A stretch of 64,000 bases of DNA from an uncultured Helicobacter sp. (GCA_944323645.1 CALUTE010000003.1:62001-126000), one strand, 5' to 3'; shown: positions 34,913 to 46,072, numbered from the stretch's first letter. Translations and numbers: made by a program. Notes: a model not told the origin generated them from the sequence alone.

Positions 34913-37333
34913 CTATTTTAATGTCTTCTCAAGTTGTGCAATACGTGTCCAAGTTGCTACCACAGAATCCGGATTCAACGAAATTGAGCTAATGCCCTCT
35001 TTCACCAAAAACTCTGCAATTTCCGGATAATCACTTGGTGCTTGTCCACAGATTCCACAGTATTTATTATGCCTTTTACACGCATCAATGGCGCGCTTAA
35101 ACATATCAAGCATTGCGGGATTGCGTTCATCAAAAATATGGCTCACAAGCTCTCCATCTCTATCAACTCCAAGCGTTAGTTGAGTAAGGTCATTTGAGCC
35201 TATCGAGAATCCATCAAAAATTGCCAAGAAGTCATCTGCTAAAATAACATTCACAGGTAATTCGCACATCACATAGATCTCTAAGCCATTTTTTCCAGAT
35301 TCTAAGCCATTGCGCCGCATAAGTTCTAGCACCTTTTTTCCCTCTTCTGGCGTACGCAAAAATGGTACCATTACTTTCATATTGGTAAGTCCCATTTCCT
35401 CACGCACCATACAAAGCGCCTCACATTCCCATTCAAACGCCGTGCGATAAAGATCTGAATAATACCGGCTTGCACCACGATAACCAAGCATAGGATTCTC
35501 CTCAAGTGGCTCATATGCTGCCCCACCAATCATACCGCGATATTCATTTGATTTAAAATCACTTGTACGCACAATCACCGGTTTTGGATAAAAAGCCGCA
35601 GCGATCATTCCCATACCTTCGGCAATTTTTTTGACAAAAAAATCTTTTGGATTCTCATATCCAGAAATCAGCTTTTCAATCTCGTCACGATCTTTAATAT
35701 CTTTCTTGCCATTTTGCAAATCAAGTAACGCAAGAGGATGGGCTTTTATTTGATTTAAAATAATATGCTCCATTCTTGCAAGCCCAACCCCATCATTTGG
35801 GAGCTGCGAGAATCCAAAGGCTTTTTCAGGATTGCCGATATTCATATAGATTTTTGTTTTAGTCTCACCTAGATTGCTAAGTTCGATCGTCTCAATTTCA
35901 AAAGGATGAATTCCTGCATAAATGTATCCATCCTCACCTTCTGCACACGAAGCTGTAACTTCCATTCCCGTATAAAGCCTATCCGTTGCTCCAAATGCTC
36001 CAACAATCGCAGGAACACCAATTTCACGTGCCACAATAGCTGCGTGGCAAGTGCGCCCACCACGATTTGTAATAACTGCCGCGGCTTTTTTCATCGCTGG
36101 TTCCCAGTCGGGATCGGTGTTGTCCGTTACGAGAATCTCCCCTTCTTTAAACGTATTCATATACTCTAAATCATTGATAATTCGAACTTTTCCATACCCT
36201 ATTTTTCCACCAATAGCGCGTCCTTTAAGGAGTACTTCGCGTTGCGCATTTTTGTCTTTAAATCGAAATTTTTCTAAGCGTTGCGCGCTACTTTTACTCT
36301 TTTGACTCTGCACGGTTTCTGGGCGAGCTTGAACAATAAATATTTCACCACTTTCGCCATCTTTGGACCATTCCATATCCATAGGGCGATATTCCCCAGC
36401 CTCCTTTGTATAGTGCTCTTCAATCTTGATCGCATAGCGTGCAAGAGTAAGAATATCCGCATCGGTTATGGAGAAAGTTTTCATTTCTTCTTGAGTGGTT
36501 TGAATATTTTTTGTTGGATGATCGCTCCCTCGCGGTGCATAGACCATTTTTTGGTGTTTGTGCCCTAACTGACGTTTAATAATAGGACGCTTCCCTTCCT
36601 TAAGAGTGGGTTTAAATACATAGAACTCATCAGGATTTACTGTCCCGCCTACAACATTCTCACCAAGCCCCCAAGAAGAAGTAATAAAGACTGCATCCTT
36701 AAACCCTGTCTCTGTGTCAATGCTAAACATTACTCCAGCACTGCCCTTATCGGCGCGTACCATTTTTTGCACACCTACAGAAAGCGCAACCTTAAAATGA
36801 TCAAATCCGCGTGAAGCACGATAGCTCACAGCCCTGTCGGTAAAAAGCGAAGCAAAACAAGACTTAATATAGTGAATAAGCTCTGTTGCTCCCCGAACGC
36901 TTAAATACGTATCCTGCTGTCCCGCAAAACTCGCATCAGGCAAATCTTCTGCTGTAGCTGAACTACGCACAGCCACATCGGCTTCCTCCATTCCATACTC
37001 TTCACTCAAAATTTTATAAGCTTGAAAAATTTCATCGCGCAAATCAGCTGGAAGAGTCGTACTAAAGATAAGCTCACGAATTTTTCTTGAACGATTTTTA
37101 AGAACATCAATTTCTGTTACATCAACGCCCTCTAGTAAATCAATAATACTTTGACGAATCCCTCCAGAATCTAACAGATACCAATATGCATCACTTGTGA
37201 TAGCAAAGCCATTTGGCACTTTAATACCAACTGGCACAAGCTCTTGAAACATTTCACCTATGCTAGCATTCTTGCCTCCTACTAGCGGCACATCTTTATT
37301 ATTCAGCTCTTTAAAAAACTTGATGTACTTCAT
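34913..37333 (-). CDS. ppsA: phosphoenolpyruvate synthase
   Basis: Converts pyruvate and ATP to phosphoenolpyruvate, AMP and phosphate: the gluconeogenic entry from lactate or pyruvate. It has about 806 residues. The N-terminal ATP-grasp domain starts [16 protein letters not shown]; the phosphohistidine loop is [21 protein letters not shown] near 435; the PEP-binding barrel contains [18 protein letters not shown] near 730 and [10 protein letters not shown] near 765. The ATG at 37333 has GAGGAGAA just upstream; a longer frame to 37405 lacks this support. It is functionally linked to the lutABC operon at 25-28 kb. Confidence 0.97.
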   Translation of the reverse strand: MKYIKFFKELNNKDVPLVGGKNASIGEMFQELVPVGIKVPNGFAITSDAYWYLLDSGGIRQSIIDLLEGVDVTEIDVLKNRSRKIRELIFSTTLPADLRDEIFQAYKILSEEYGMEEADVAVRSSATAEDLPDASFAGQQDTYLSVRGATELIHYIKSCFASLFTDRAVSYRASRGFDHFKVALSVGVQKMVRADKGSAGVMFSIDTETGFKDAVFITSSWGLGENVVGGTVNPDEFYVFKPTLKEGKRPIIKRQLGHKHQKMVYAPRGSDHPTKNIQTTQEEMKTFSITDADILTLARYAIKIEEHYTKEAGEYRPMDMEWSKDGESGEIFIVQARPETVQSQKSKSSAQRLEKFRFKDKNAQREVLLKGRAIGGKIGYGKVRIINDLEYMNTFKEGEILVTDNTDPDWEPAMKKAAAVITNRGGRTCHAAIVAREIGVPAIVGAFGATDRLYTGMEVTASCAEGEDGYIYAGIHPFEIETIELSNLGETKTKIYMNIGNPEKAFGFSQLPNDGVGLARMEHIILNQIKAHPLALLDLQNGKKDIKDRDEIEKLISGYENPKDFFVKKIAEGMGMIAAAFYPKPVIVRTSDFKSNEYRGMIGGAAYEPLEENPMLGYRGASRYYSDLYRTAFEWECEALCMVREEMGLTNMKVMVPFLRTPEEGKKVLELMRRNGLESGKNGLEIYVMCELPVNVILADDFLAIFDGFSIGSNDLTQLTLGVDRDGELVSHIFDERNPAMLDMFKRAIDACKRHNKYCGICGQAPSDYPEIAEFLVKEGISSISLNPDSVVATWTRIAQLEKTLK

Positions 37334-37433
37334 TCGTTCTCCTCGTTTTAGTATGCATCTTTTGGCAAAAACTCTATATTGTAATTTATAAACCTTTATT
37401 TGCAACTTAATACAAAAGCAAAAATCAATTTGC

Positions 37434-37439
37434 TACAAT
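37434..37439 (+). promoter_or_regulatory. candidate extended -10 box of purL
   Basis: TGCTACAAT, 50 bases before the purL ATG and divergent from ppsA. Confidence 0.4.
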
Positions 37440-37489
37440 AACTGCAACATAAATCATAATCTATAAATCACAATACCACAAGGATTTTT

Positions 37490-39808
37490 ATGCACACCTC
37501 TACACAATTTGCTATTCAAGATATGCCAAGTATGTTAGCTAGGCATAAACTTTCGCAAGATGACTACAAGCAGATTCTAGCTATTTTGGGGAGAGAGCCA
37601 AATCTTGTAGAATTGGGAATATTTTCTGCAATGTGGAGCGAACATTGTAGCTACAAATCAAGCAAAATCTACCTCAAAGACTTCCCCACAAGCGCACCTT
37701 GGGTTATACAAGGTCCGGGAGAAAATGCCGGTGTGATTGATATTGGTGGTGGTTATAGTGCCATCTTCAAGGTAGAATCCCACAACCACCCTAGCTTTAT
37801 AGAACCCTATGCTGGTGCAGCAACGGGGGTTGGTGGCATTATGCGTGATATTTTTACTATGGGTGCGCGCCCAGTGGCAAGCTTAAATTCCATTCGTTTT
37901 GGTGCGATCTGGCGTAAGGATTCTGTTGGTAAGCGACACAAATACTTGCTCTCTGGTGTGGTTGCTGGAATTGGTGGATATGGCAATTGTATGGGTGTAC
38001 CAACAATAGGTGGAGAGACAAGCTTTGAATCCTGCTATAATGGCAATATTTTGGTCAATGCCTTTTGTTTGGGAATCGCCAAAAGTGATGAAATTTTCTA
38101 TGGGCGTGCGCAAGGTGTTGGGAATCCTGTTTTGTATGTTGGCAGTAAAACTGGGCGCGATGGGCTTGGGGGTGCTGTTATGAGTTCAGATAGTTTTAGT
38201 GAAGACTCAAAATCTTTACGCCCAACCGTACAAGTAGGTGATCCTTTCACAGAAAAATTACTACTAGAAGCTTGTCTTGAATTGTTTAGGCAAGATCTTA
38301 TCGTAGGAATCCAAGATATGGGTGCAGCAGGACTTACAAGCTCAAGCTTCGAAATGGCTGGGCGCGCTGGAAGTGGTATGCGCTTAGACCTTGATAAAGT
38401 ACCTATGCGCGAAAATCATATGAACGCATATGAGCTTATGCTTAGCGAATCCCAAGAACGTATGTTGATTTGCGCTAAAAAGGGTGCGCAAGAGAAAATT
38501 AAAGCAATCTTTGCCAAATGGGAGCTTGATTGTGCTGTGATTGGTGAAGTTACACAAAGTGGTGCTATGGAACTATTTTGGCAAGGAGAGCAAATTGCAC
38601 ATATCCCCATCTCACCGATTGTCCAAAATGCTCCAATTCTACATCTTCCTACAAAAGAACCAGACTATATTGCCAAGGTGCGCTCCATTAACCCTCTAGA
38701 ATCTATCTTGCAACACACAGCCCATCTAGAACCCACAGCCATTCTATGCACCTTGCTTTCAAGTCTTGATATTTGCGACAAAGAATGGATCTATGCCCAG
38801 TATGATAGTAGTGTACAAACAAATACAATGGTTGGCTCTGGTCAAGGTGAGGGAAGCGTAATTCGCATTAAAGAAAATGATGTAGCACTTGGAATGAGCA
38901 TACACGCCCCCATCCGCTACTGCTACCTTAACCCCAAAGAAGGATCAAAAATAGCAGTTGCACGTGCTGGGCGCAAATGTGTTACACGAGGCATAAAACC
39001 ACTTGCAATTAGTGATTGTCTTAATTTTGGCAATCCCAATAATCCTGAAGTTATGTGGCAATTTAAAGAATCTTGCGAGGGGATTAAACTTGCTGCACAA
39101 GCTCTCGAAACACCCATAGTGAGTGGTAATGTATCGCTTTATAACCAAACAAACAATAATGACATTTATCCTTCGCCAACTATCGTAAGCGTTGGTGTTG
39201 CACAAAATAAAGAACATATTATAGATTCTGCTCTAAGCAAAGAAGGTAATACACTCATACTGCTTGGCAATATAGATGCTGATTTTGGAGGAAGTGTTTT
39301 AGAAAAACTCTGCCAAATGGGTGTCTTTGAAGGAATGTATGAGCAAAATACGCAAGATATCACACCTTGTGGTGATGCACCACAAATTGATCTTGCGGTT
39401 GAAAAACGTTTGTGGAATCTACTTCTTACAGGTATTGGAGAAGGCATTATCTGCTCGGCAAAAGAAGTCGGAGAAGGTGGGCTTGGGATTGCACTTACAA
39501 AAATGGCGATCTTTGGAGGAAAGGGCTATAATATACATTTTAAAGCCCCTGATTATGAGTGGCTTTTTGCCCAAAGTCAAAGCTGTGTGGTCATCGAAGT
39601 GGCAGAGGAACATTTAGGCAGGCTAAAAACCCTTGCGCAAACAGCAGACATACCCTATACGCTCCTTGGAGAAGTGCAGGGCAAACACCTTCGCATCACC
39701 TTAGATTCTAGTATATCTAGGGCACCCATTGTACTTTCTTTAGATGATGCACAAAAAATATTTTTTGAAAGTTTTGAAAAGCATCTAGCCAATACAAGTG
39801 CCACTTAA
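37490..39808 (+). CDS. purL: phosphoribosylformylglycinamidine synthase subunit PurL
   Basis: The ATP-dependent FGAM synthase of de novo purine synthesis, in the small form that works with PurQ and PurS. It has 772 residues. Motifs: [12 protein letters not shown] near 42, [22 protein letters not shown] near 92, [19 protein letters not shown] near 245, [20 protein letters not shown] near 272. H. pylori lacks the early de novo purine genes, so this gene points to an enterohepatic-type Helicobacter. No other pur gene is in view. It is immediately convergent with the META-domain gene (4 bases). Confidence 0.96.
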   Translation: MHTSTQFAIQDMPSMLARHKLSQDDYKQILAILGREPNLVELGIFSAMWSEHCSYKSSKIYLKDFPTSAPWVIQGPGENAGVIDIGGGYSAIFKVESHNHPSFIEPYAGAATGVGGIMRDIFTMGARPVASLNSIRFGAIWRKDSVGKRHKYLLSGVVAGIGGYGNCMGVPTIGGETSFESCYNGNILVNAFCLGIAKSDEIFYGRAQGVGNPVLYVGSKTGRDGLGGAVMSSDSFSEDSKSLRPTVQVGDPFTEKLLLEACLELFRQDLIVGIQDMGAAGLTSSSFEMAGRAGSGMRLDLDKVPMRENHMNAYELMLSESQERMLICAKKGAQEKIKAIFAKWELDCAVIGEVTQSGAMELFWQGEQIAHIPISPIVQNAPILHLPTKEPDYIAKVRSINPLESILQHTAHLEPTAILCTLLSSLDICDKEWIYAQYDSSVQTNTMVGSGQGEGSVIRIKENDVALGMSIHAPIRYCYLNPKEGSKIAVARAGRKCVTRGIKPLAISDCLNFGNPNNPEVMWQFKESCEGIKLAAQALETPIVSGNVSLYNQTNNNDIYPSPTIVSVGVAQNKEHIIDSALSKEGNTLILLGNIDADFGGSVLEKLCQMGVFEGMYEQNTQDITPCGDAPQIDLAVEKRLWNLLLTGIGEGIICSAKEVGEGGLGIALTKMAIFGGKGYNIHFKAPDYEWLFAQSQSCVVIEVAEEHLGRLKTLAQTADIPYTLLGEVQGKHLRITLDSSISRAPIVLSLDDAQKIFFESFEKHLANTSAT

Positions 39809-39812
39809 TCGC

Positions 39813-40262
39813 TTAAGGTTCAATCGTAACAGAAGGGATAAGCCTTATTCGAAAGCCATCTTCTCGAATGAGTTCAACCATCTCGTCATTGCCAACAACA
39901 GCAAATCGTCCCTCAAAGATTCTAGTAAATATCGCCTCAATCTGGGATTCTGCGCTTGAAGCACACATCTTTCTAGTAACACCACCAGGGCTTACTAACA
40001 ATATTTTGCCGCCACCTTGTATTTGATAGTTTGCAAAAAAGTTATTGCACCCAACTATGCCTCGCACTTGTGAGCCGCTGAACGTAAGGTAGGCATTTTC
40101 TACATCATAAGGCACAATAACTTCATATCCTCCCATATTCATAAGTTCCACTTCCCAGCGGTATTTACTAAGCGTATAAGCACTAACACCAAGCAGTGCC
40201 TCTATAGCAAAAAGCTTATTTGTACAACACAAAAACCAAAGAACAAAAAAAATTTTCTTCAT
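39813..40262 (-). CDS. exported META-domain protein
   Basis: A protein of 149 residues with a signal peptide ending near LFA. The mature part has KYRWEVELMNMGG, AYLTFSGSQVRGIVGCNNFFANYQI and RKMCASSAESQIEAIF, the pattern of the META (HslJ-type) domain with GCN and the later Cys-Ala. These are periplasmic or surface proteins of uncertain function; E. coli HslJ affects novobiocin resistance. It starts 15 bases after the membrane protein gene upstream on the same strand. Confidence 0.72.
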   Translation of the reverse strand: MKKIFFVLWFLCCTNKLFAIEALLGVSAYTLSKYRWEVELMNMGGYEVIVPYDVENAYLTFSGSQVRGIVGCNNFFANYQIQGGGKILLVSPGGVTRKMCASSAESQIEAIFTRIFEGRFAVVGNDEMVELIREDGFRIRLIPSVTIEP

Positions 40263-40277
40263 ATCCTATCCTTATAA

Positions 40278-40907
40278 TTAATGCCACATAAACTTTCCAT
40301 AATACCAACTATATGCACCAAACACTCCTATATAAAGCAAAATCGAAAAGACTAGATTCTGGAGTATAACAGCAGGAATGGAGTGTTTTTTGTACCAAAA
40401 ATACACCATATCAAATACTACAAAAAACAAAAACACTGGAACAATCTGCCTGCCATAAAACGCAAAAAGCATACCATAAGCACCTTTTTCTAGGAATTGT
40501 AATGCTTCAAAGATATTGTGTAAAAAACTCGAAATAAAGCCTCCATAAAGCATACTTGGGTATGCGCAAAGCAAATAGAGCAAAAAAAGCACCACATACG
40601 ATCGAAAAATCGCATACCAAACACTCAAAAATCCACATACAAGCACAACAAGAATCCCAATAAAATTTGCACTAAAAAAATAGACAAGCCAAATAATGGG
40701 CAAAAAGATAAGCAAAGCGTATGTAAAGATTGTTTGCTCCATATAAGAAAGCCTCTCTAATGTGCTAGGCAATGCAACAAAAAAAACTACAACATAACAT
40801 ATCGCTAATAGTAATATCTTGGCGTTATTGTTGGTTGCAAGCGCACTCTTACTGCAACCTTTTATGACGTGCCACAAAGAATGCAAAAAACCAGATTGTT
40901 TGCTCAT
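40278..40907 (-). CDS. unknown polytopic inner-membrane protein
   Basis: A protein of 209 residues with five or six hydrophobic helices (about 30-48, 60-80, 83-105, 108-125, 145-165, 180-200) and few charges between them. I recognise no family. AAGGAG lies close to the ATG. It is followed at 15 bases by the META-domain gene, so the two are probably an operon. Confidence 0.65.
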   Translation of the reverse strand: MSKQSGFLHSLWHVIKGCSKSALATNNNAKILLLAICYVVVFFVALPSTLERLSYMEQTIFTYALLIFLPIIWLVYFFSANFIGILVVLVCGFLSVWYAIFRSYVVLFLLYLLCAYPSMLYGGFISSFLHNIFEALQFLEKGAYGMLFAFYGRQIVPVFLFFVVFDMVYFWYKKHSIPAVILQNLVFSILLYIGVFGAYSWYYGKFMWH

Positions 40908-41038
40908 TATTACTCCTTGAGAAAGAATTATACTAGAAAAATTGTGTAAATTTGTAGATTCTAAGTTATCTAGATTCCGTGTTTAGCTCTCTCAAAGAAT
41001 TAAAAACTTCTTACGCATAAACATAGCTTACAAAATGT

Positions 41039-41044
41039 TATAAT
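41039..41044 (+). promoter_or_regulatory. candidate -10 box of the methyltransferase gene
   Basis: TATAAT in TGTTATAATAAAC, 35 bases before the TTG start at 41079. Confidence 0.45.
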
Positions 41045-41078
41045 AAACAAAATAAAGTATTCAATCTAGGGCACATAA

Positions 41079-42125
41079 TTGCAAACACATTTAGATAGAG
41101 AACAAACTATCAATCTTGGTAGCTTTTATACGCCAAGATATATTGTAGAAATAGCATACAAAATGCTACAAAAAAGAATAAATCTCAAAGACTTTTTGCT
41201 CTTTGATAGCTCGTGTGGGTATGGGGATTTTTTTATAGATTCTGATGTATATGGGTATCTAGGAGCCGATATAGATTCTGTAGCACTGCAAAGCGTGGAT
41301 AAAAATATATCTACTTTATGTGTTAATAGCCTAGAAAATGTCTCACGAAAAAAATTTGGTATCAAAGAGAATGAAAAGCTTATCATCATTGGCAATCCTC
41401 CCTATAATGACAAAACCTCAATTATTAGAAATGGTATAAAGCAAGAAATATTTGCCATAGATTCTGATCTAAAGCATAGAGATATAGGCATTAGCTTTTT
41501 ACGCTCCTATGCCTTACTAGAACCAGAATTTGTCTGTGTTTTACACCCGCTTTCTTACTTGGTCAAAAAGGCAAATTTTACTGCCCTAAAGCAATTTAAA
41601 GATAATTACTGCCTTGTAGATTCTATGCTTGTGAGTTCTGCAAATTTTAGCAGGGCTAAAACACACTTCCCTATTATTATTGCTTTGTATGAGAGAGATT
41701 GCAGAGGAATGGATTATGAGTTTATACAAACATATAGCTTTACAACAAGCGAGGGCAAAAAATTACGACTTAAAGATTTTGATTTTATTACTAAGTATGT
41801 GCATAAATACCCAAACCCACACGACACAAGAGAGGCAGTGGCATATTTCCATACCTTGCGAGATATAAATGCGTTAAAACGCAATAAAACTTTTGTAAAT
41901 AAGCCAAACAATAATACAATTAGAATCTTTAGTGAAAATCTCAAATACTACTACTATATCCATCATTTTAAGAGTTTTGCCCACAGACTGCCCTATTATT
42001 TTGGGAATCTTGATGTGTTTATCGATAATGCAAGGTTTTTAGAATCTGCTAAAGATTTTATGTCTTTAGATTCTAATCCACGCATTGAGGCGTATTTTAC
42101 GGAGTTGTTTAGAGGGTATGTGTGA
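41079..42125 (+). CDS. DNA adenine-N6 methyltransferase, apparently without a nuclease partner
   Basis: A protein of 348 residues. The N-terminus, LGSFYTPRYIVEIAYKML, is typical of N6-adenine methylases. SAM motif I is LLFDSSCGYGDFFID near 42, and catalytic motif IV is IIGNPPYND near 107. The C-terminal half, the likely target-recognition part, I cannot place. There is no recognisable restriction endonuclease on either side, so it is either an epigenetic methylase or a remnant of a restriction system. The TTG start has only a weak AGGG site; no ATG gives a complete N-terminus. Specificity cannot be read from the sequence. Confidence 0.8.
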   Translation: MQTHLDREQTINLGSFYTPRYIVEIAYKMLQKRINLKDFLLFDSSCGYGDFFIDSDVYGYLGADIDSVALQSVDKNISTLCVNSLENVSRKKFGIKENEKLIIIGNPPYNDKTSIIRNGIKQEIFAIDSDLKHRDIGISFLRSYALLEPEFVCVLHPLSYLVKKANFTALKQFKDNYCLVDSMLVSSANFSRAKTHFPIIIALYERDCRGMDYEFIQTYSFTTSEGKKLRLKDFDFITKYVHKYPNPHDTREAVAYFHTLRDINALKRNKTFVNKPNNNTIRIFSENLKYYYYIHHFKSFAHRLPYYFGNLDVFIDNARFLESAKDFMSLDSNPRIEAYFTELFRGYV

Positions 42126-42219
42126 AATTTTAAGCAAATTTTTACCATTATTTGCGTAAAACAACGTAGCAGATGTGCCGCATAAACGCACTTTGCACGT
42201 TTAAACACAAGGAAACCCT

Positions 42220-42993
42220 ATGCAGTGGAATGCTACAACATATATGGAATTTGAGGCACAAAGAAATATCGCCATCATAGATCTAATCCAAAAGGTAAAG
42301 CCTTTTTTGCAGAAATGCGAATCAATTCTTGATGTTGGTTGTGGTCCTGCAAATTCCACAAGACTCTTAGCAGAAAACTTCCCTAATGCCAGCTTGCTTG
42401 GCATTGATAATTCCACATCTATGCTAAAAAAAGCAAAGTCTCTAGAGACTACAAACTGTATATTTAGATTCTGTGATGTAAATAATGATCTTTTAAAGGT
42501 GCGCCAAAAGTTTGATTTAATTTTTGCCAATGCTTCCTTGCACTGGATTCATAATCAAGAAAAATTTTTCAAAGAAGTTTTACAGCTTTTAGAACCTAGT
42601 GGAGTTTTAGCAGTACAGATCCCTCTTGATACCACCTCACTTTTTCACCAAACCTTACAAAATCTAGCCAAAGATTTCGGACTAGAATCTAAAGATATTC
42701 GGGCATTTTATTCTCTGCAAAGAAATGAGTATTATGATATATTGGTGCAGCATTTTCAAGAAGTAGTATTATGGGAGAGTACATATATACACCCTTTGGA
42801 AAACATAGAATCTATTCTGCGTTGGTATCGTGGATCTGGGTTGCGGGCATATCTGGAGATCGTGCGTGATAAAGAGGCTTTTGAAAATGAGCTCTTAAAG
42901 AGATTACAGCAGCAAATACAGCCTCAAAAAAATGGCAATGTCTTGCTTGCCATACCAAGACTTTTCTTCATCGCCAAAAAGGCTACTACATAA
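42220..42993 (+). CDS. trans-aconitate methyltransferase-like SAM enzyme
   Basis: A protein of 257 residues. SAM-binding motif I is ILDVGCGPANSTRLLAE near 37, followed by LLGIDNSTSML and LIFANASLHWIHNQEKFFKE near 105; the W-x-x-x motif and the late IRWYRG-type segment (SILRWYRGSGLRAYLE near 192) are those of Tam, which methylates trans-aconitate to remove an aconitase inhibitor. BioC-type malonyl-ACP methylation is an alternative because the families are close. AAGGAAACCCT precedes the ATG. It lies 94 bases after the DNA methylase. Confidence 0.78.
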   Translation: MQWNATTYMEFEAQRNIAIIDLIQKVKPFLQKCESILDVGCGPANSTRLLAENFPNASLLGIDNSTSMLKKAKSLETTNCIFRFCDVNNDLLKVRQKFDLIFANASLHWIHNQEKFFKEVLQLLEPSGVLAVQIPLDTTSLFHQTLQNLAKDFGLESKDIRAFYSLQRNEYYDILVQHFQEVVLWESTYIHPLENIESILRWYRGSGLRAYLEIVRDKEAFENELLKRLQQQIQPQKNGNVLLAIPRLFFIAKKATT

Positions 42994-43122
42994 TGTTAGC
43001 ACAAACTCTACAACTTAGATCCTTAGGTACAATACTAGAATCTAGCACAAAACCCAAATCCAAAACTTAAAATGTGTTTTGGCTCTGTGGTAAAATCTTG
43101 ACTTAGAGTAGCTCTCATCGTT

Positions 43123-43128
43123 TATAAT
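43123..43128 (+). promoter_or_regulatory. candidate -10 box of the MerR-type gene
   Basis: TATAAT in TTTATAATTAG, 29 bases before the ATG at 43158. An AGATTCT word follows it directly (43130-43136). Confidence 0.45.
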
Positions 43129-43157
43129 TAGATTCTACAAACTCAAAAGGAGGTATT

Positions 43158-43610
43158 ATGGCATATACTATCATCGAAGTGGAGAAAAAAACAGGCGTGT
43201 CCTCACACACATTACGATTTTGGGCTAAAAAGGGCTTGTTTCCGTTTGTGGAAAAAGATGATAATCAAGTCAAATATTTTAGTGAGCGCGATGTTGAATG
43301 GGTGCGCTGGATAAATTGGTTTCGTAAATCCCAAATGGACATTCCTACTATTAGACACTATATCAATCTTGCCAACAAAGGGGATTCCACCGCACAAGAG
43401 AGACGCGACATCATTGCAAGGCAACGCGAAATAGTCGCTGATAATATCGAGGAGTTAAAGACGATTTTGGACACGCTTGATTATAAGCTTGGCGTGTATG
43501 ATGAAATGCTAGCAAAAAATATCGATGGCTTTAACCCACAAAGCAAGCAGTATAAAAAATGCAATCCCAAAACACACTGCTATGAAGATTCTAACAATAA
43601 AAAGCAATGA
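43158..43610 (+). CDS. MerR family transcriptional regulator
   Basis: A protein of 150 residues. The N-terminal winged helix reads YTIIEVEKKTGVSSHTLRFW, then AKKGLFPFVEKDDNQVKYF, the MerR pattern. A dimerising coiled coil runs about 85-120. The tail has two cysteines (YKKCNPKTHCYED), which could bind a metal or sense redox, though the usual MerR metal site is not obvious. A Shine-Dalgarno AAAGGAGG lies before the ATG. Its target is unknown; a candidate is the small gene immediately downstream. Confidence 0.9.
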   Translation: MAYTIIEVEKKTGVSSHTLRFWAKKGLFPFVEKDDNQVKYFSERDVEWVRWINWFRKSQMDIPTIRHYINLANKGDSTAQERRDIIARQREIVADNIEELKTILDTLDYKLGVYDEMLAKNIDGFNPQSKQYKKCNPKTHCYEDSNNKKQ

Positions 43611-43680
43611 GGCAAGATAGGCTAGCTGCAAAGAAGCAAAAATTCTAAAACCAAACAATGCAAAATACAAGGAACAAAAA

Positions 43681-43923
43681 GTGGCTATTTTTGAAAAGAT
43701 ACAATGGTTTTTTGAGAAAATGACAGGAAATACTAAAGATAGGTATGTAGGAGAAGTATTTAGAAATACAGATTCTGTGCTACCAAAAAGACCCATAGGG
43801 GTATATAGAAAATTTGATGTAACCAATAAGAGCGATCCTAGAAAATTCGTGAGAGATATGGAAAGTGGTGATGTCTATTACACAGAGGATAATGGCAAAA
43901 GTTTTGTCAAAATTGTAGAATAA
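43681..43923 (+). CDS. small unknown protein, 80 aa
   Basis: A GTG-started frame with AAGGA about 6 bases upstream. The product is charged, with an amphipathic N-terminal helix (AIFEKIQWFFEKMTG) and a C-terminal strand-like part (GDVYYTEDNGKSFVKIVE). No signal peptide, no cysteines and no known motif. It lies 70 bases after the MerR-type gene and may belong to its transcript. Confidence 0.6.
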   Translation: MAIFEKIQWFFEKMTGNTKDRYVGEVFRNTDSVLPKRPIGVYRKFDVTNKSDPRKFVRDMESGDVYYTEDNGKSFVKIVE

Positions 43924-44050
43924 AAAATATGCACTTACAAAGCACAAATAGAGGCTGCATTCCCACTAAAGCTAATTTACATCACAAAGACAAAGAGGCA
44001 AAGATTCTGAAACAAAAGAGCAAATCTAGCAAGCACCCAAATGATAAAAT

Positions 44051-46072
44051 CTAACTAGGGGCTTCTTGTATAAGCCCTGCTTCATAGAGAAATAAAGAGG
44101 GTTGGTAGTCAATATTTTTTACCGCATCTCTTTTTGCATACGAAAGATAGAGTACTTCTTTTGCTCGCGTGATCGCTACATAAAACAGTCGGCGCTCCTC
44201 TTCGATACTCCCACCCTTTGCTATAAGCTTAAGGTTTGGAAAACGTCCATGCATAAGATCAATAACAAATACAATGCCAAATTCCAGCCCCTTACTTGCG
44301 TGAATTGTAAGTAAATTTACGCCACTCCCTTGTGTGTTTTCACTACTTCCTAGCACCATAGCATTTAAAAAACGTCCTAGATTCTCATAGCCTTTGGCAA
44401 TATCTTGGAGTAGCACAACTTTACGATCTATCTTTTCTCTTACCTCATCTTTGCGTGCAAAATCCATACTGCCATCTTTACCTTTTATACGTTGCAAACA
44501 CAACTGTTCAATAATATGCTCATAGAATGGGCTTCTAGCAACTTGGGTAATGATATTTGTAGGGTGTATATTTGTCTTGCAAGAACTAACAAGCTCAAAA
44601 AACATCTCCAAAAACTTCGCTCCCTCTACATTAAGCTTTGGGTGAGCAAGGATAGGGTGTCCCTTTATGGTGCGCAGTGCTATGTCAAATCTCTCAACAT
44701 CTTGGAGCGTGAAAAAGTCATCAAATAAACCTAATTGCGCATTTTTAGCACGCTTGGCAAACGGACGAATACTTGTATCTGGGCGCAATAGCCCAACTCT
44801 TGCATTACCATTTCCTAGCGCACTTAAGCCTTCGTAAATTTCTTTACCCATAGCGCTCCCTATACCACTGCCATAACTTAGGACATTGATATAAGCCATC
44901 ATATCTTTATGGTTATAAAGTACCGAGCAAATATCAAGCATAAGTGCAACCTCTTTTGCATCAAAAAAGCTCACTCCACCTTTTCGCTTAGAAGGAATAT
45001 TTAATTCTCTTAACAATGCCTCGCAACCATCTGCAGAAGAGTTATTACGAAAAATAATAGCAATATCATCAAGTGGGTGGTTAGCAGATAGAATTCTTTT
45101 TGCCACACCCTGATATTGCTCAAAGAGCTCTTCATAAACAAGGAGTTTTGGCGGAATAGGCTCAGATGTTTTGATAACCTCAAGACTTTTTGGATAGATG
45201 CGTGCATTTTTTTCGATGACACGATTAGCAAGATCAAGTATATGGCGTGTAGAGCGATAGTTTTTGCTAAGTGTCCAAACCTTGGCATTATGATAGATTT
45301 CTTTAAAACTTGAGATGATCGCAATATCGGCACCATTAAAGGCATAAATACTTTGGTCATAATCCCCCACACAAAAAAGACTCTTTGGTTCTAGAGCCTG
45401 GATAACTTGATTTTGTAAAGGGTTTGTGTCTTGGTATTCATCACACAAGATTTCTTGGTAAGGACAAGGGTGTTCGCGCATTTCTTTAGCATATTCGATA
45501 AGCAAATCATTATAATCCATATAATTATGCTGTTTCTTTAGCATTTGGTATTCTTCAAAAATCCCTTCATAAATATCAATATACGCACCATGATCACTAC
45601 CACGCGCACTTAGCCATTCCTCAAAACTTTCATTATTACGCGCATTGAGAAAAAGAGAATACAAATCAAATAAATATTGCGCTGAATAAGGAGGTGTACT
45701 TGTTTGGTGCGGATAAACTCTATTTTGGGCAATACTTTTAAAAAGTACTTTAAGCTCCTTTGGCTGCTTGAGACTTATATGGTATTTTTCTTTTAAAAAC
45801 CGATAGCTCACTGCGTGGAATGTGCCACATTCTATCCTTTTAGCAATATCACCAAAACGCTTTGCTACCCGAGAAATCATCTCTTGCGAAGCTTTGTTGG
45901 TAAAAGTAAGGAGTAGAATCTCTTGAGGCTGTATGCCACTCTCCAAAAGATACGCTATGCGTCCGACGATTGTTGAAGTTTTACCTGTTCCTGCCGAGGC
46001 AATAACAAGATTGTACCCCATAGGTGCTGTGGCAGCACTGTATTGCTCGAGATTAAGACCACTTAAAGGCAT
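44051..46072 (-). CDS. uvrD: UvrD/Rep family ATP-dependent DNA helicase
   Basis: A superfamily 1A 3'-5' helicase of 673 residues. Motif I is ASAGTGKTSTIVGR near 26; motif II is ILCDEYQDTNP near 209; motif III FCVGDYDQSIYAF near 233; motif V VNLLTIHASKGLEFGIVFV near 585; motif VI EERRLFYVAITRAKEVLY near 625. It serves nucleotide excision repair and replication restart, and in H. pylori UvrD also limits recombination. Its ATG overlaps the stop of the upstream giant gene by one base (TAATG). Confidence 0.95.
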   Translation of the reverse strand: MPLSGLNLEQYSAATAPMGYNLVIASAGTGKTSTIVGRIAYLLESGIQPQEILLLTFTNKASQEMISRVAKRFGDIAKRIECGTFHAVSYRFLKEKYHISLKQPKELKVLFKSIAQNRVYPHQTSTPPYSAQYLFDLYSLFLNARNNESFEEWLSARGSDHGAYIDIYEGIFEEYQMLKKQHNYMDYNDLLIEYAKEMREHPCPYQEILCDEYQDTNPLQNQVIQALEPKSLFCVGDYDQSIYAFNGADIAIISSFKEIYHNAKVWTLSKNYRSTRHILDLANRVIEKNARIYPKSLEVIKTSEPIPPKLLVYEELFEQYQGVAKRILSANHPLDDIAIIFRNNSSADGCEALLRELNIPSKRKGGVSFFDAKEVALMLDICSVLYNHKDMMAYINVLSYGSGIGSAMGKEIYEGLSALGNGNARVGLLRPDTSIRPFAKRAKNAQLGLFDDFFTLQDVERFDIALRTIKGHPILAHPKLNVEGAKFLEMFFELVSSCKTNIHPTNIITQVARSPFYEHIIEQLCLQRIKGKDGSMDFARKDEVREKIDRKVVLLQDIAKGYENLGRFLNAMVLGSSENTQGSGVNLLTIHASKGLEFGIVFVIDLMHGRFPNLKLIAKGGSIEEERRLFYVAITRAKEVLYLSYAKRDAVKNIDYQPSLFLYEAGLIQEAPS

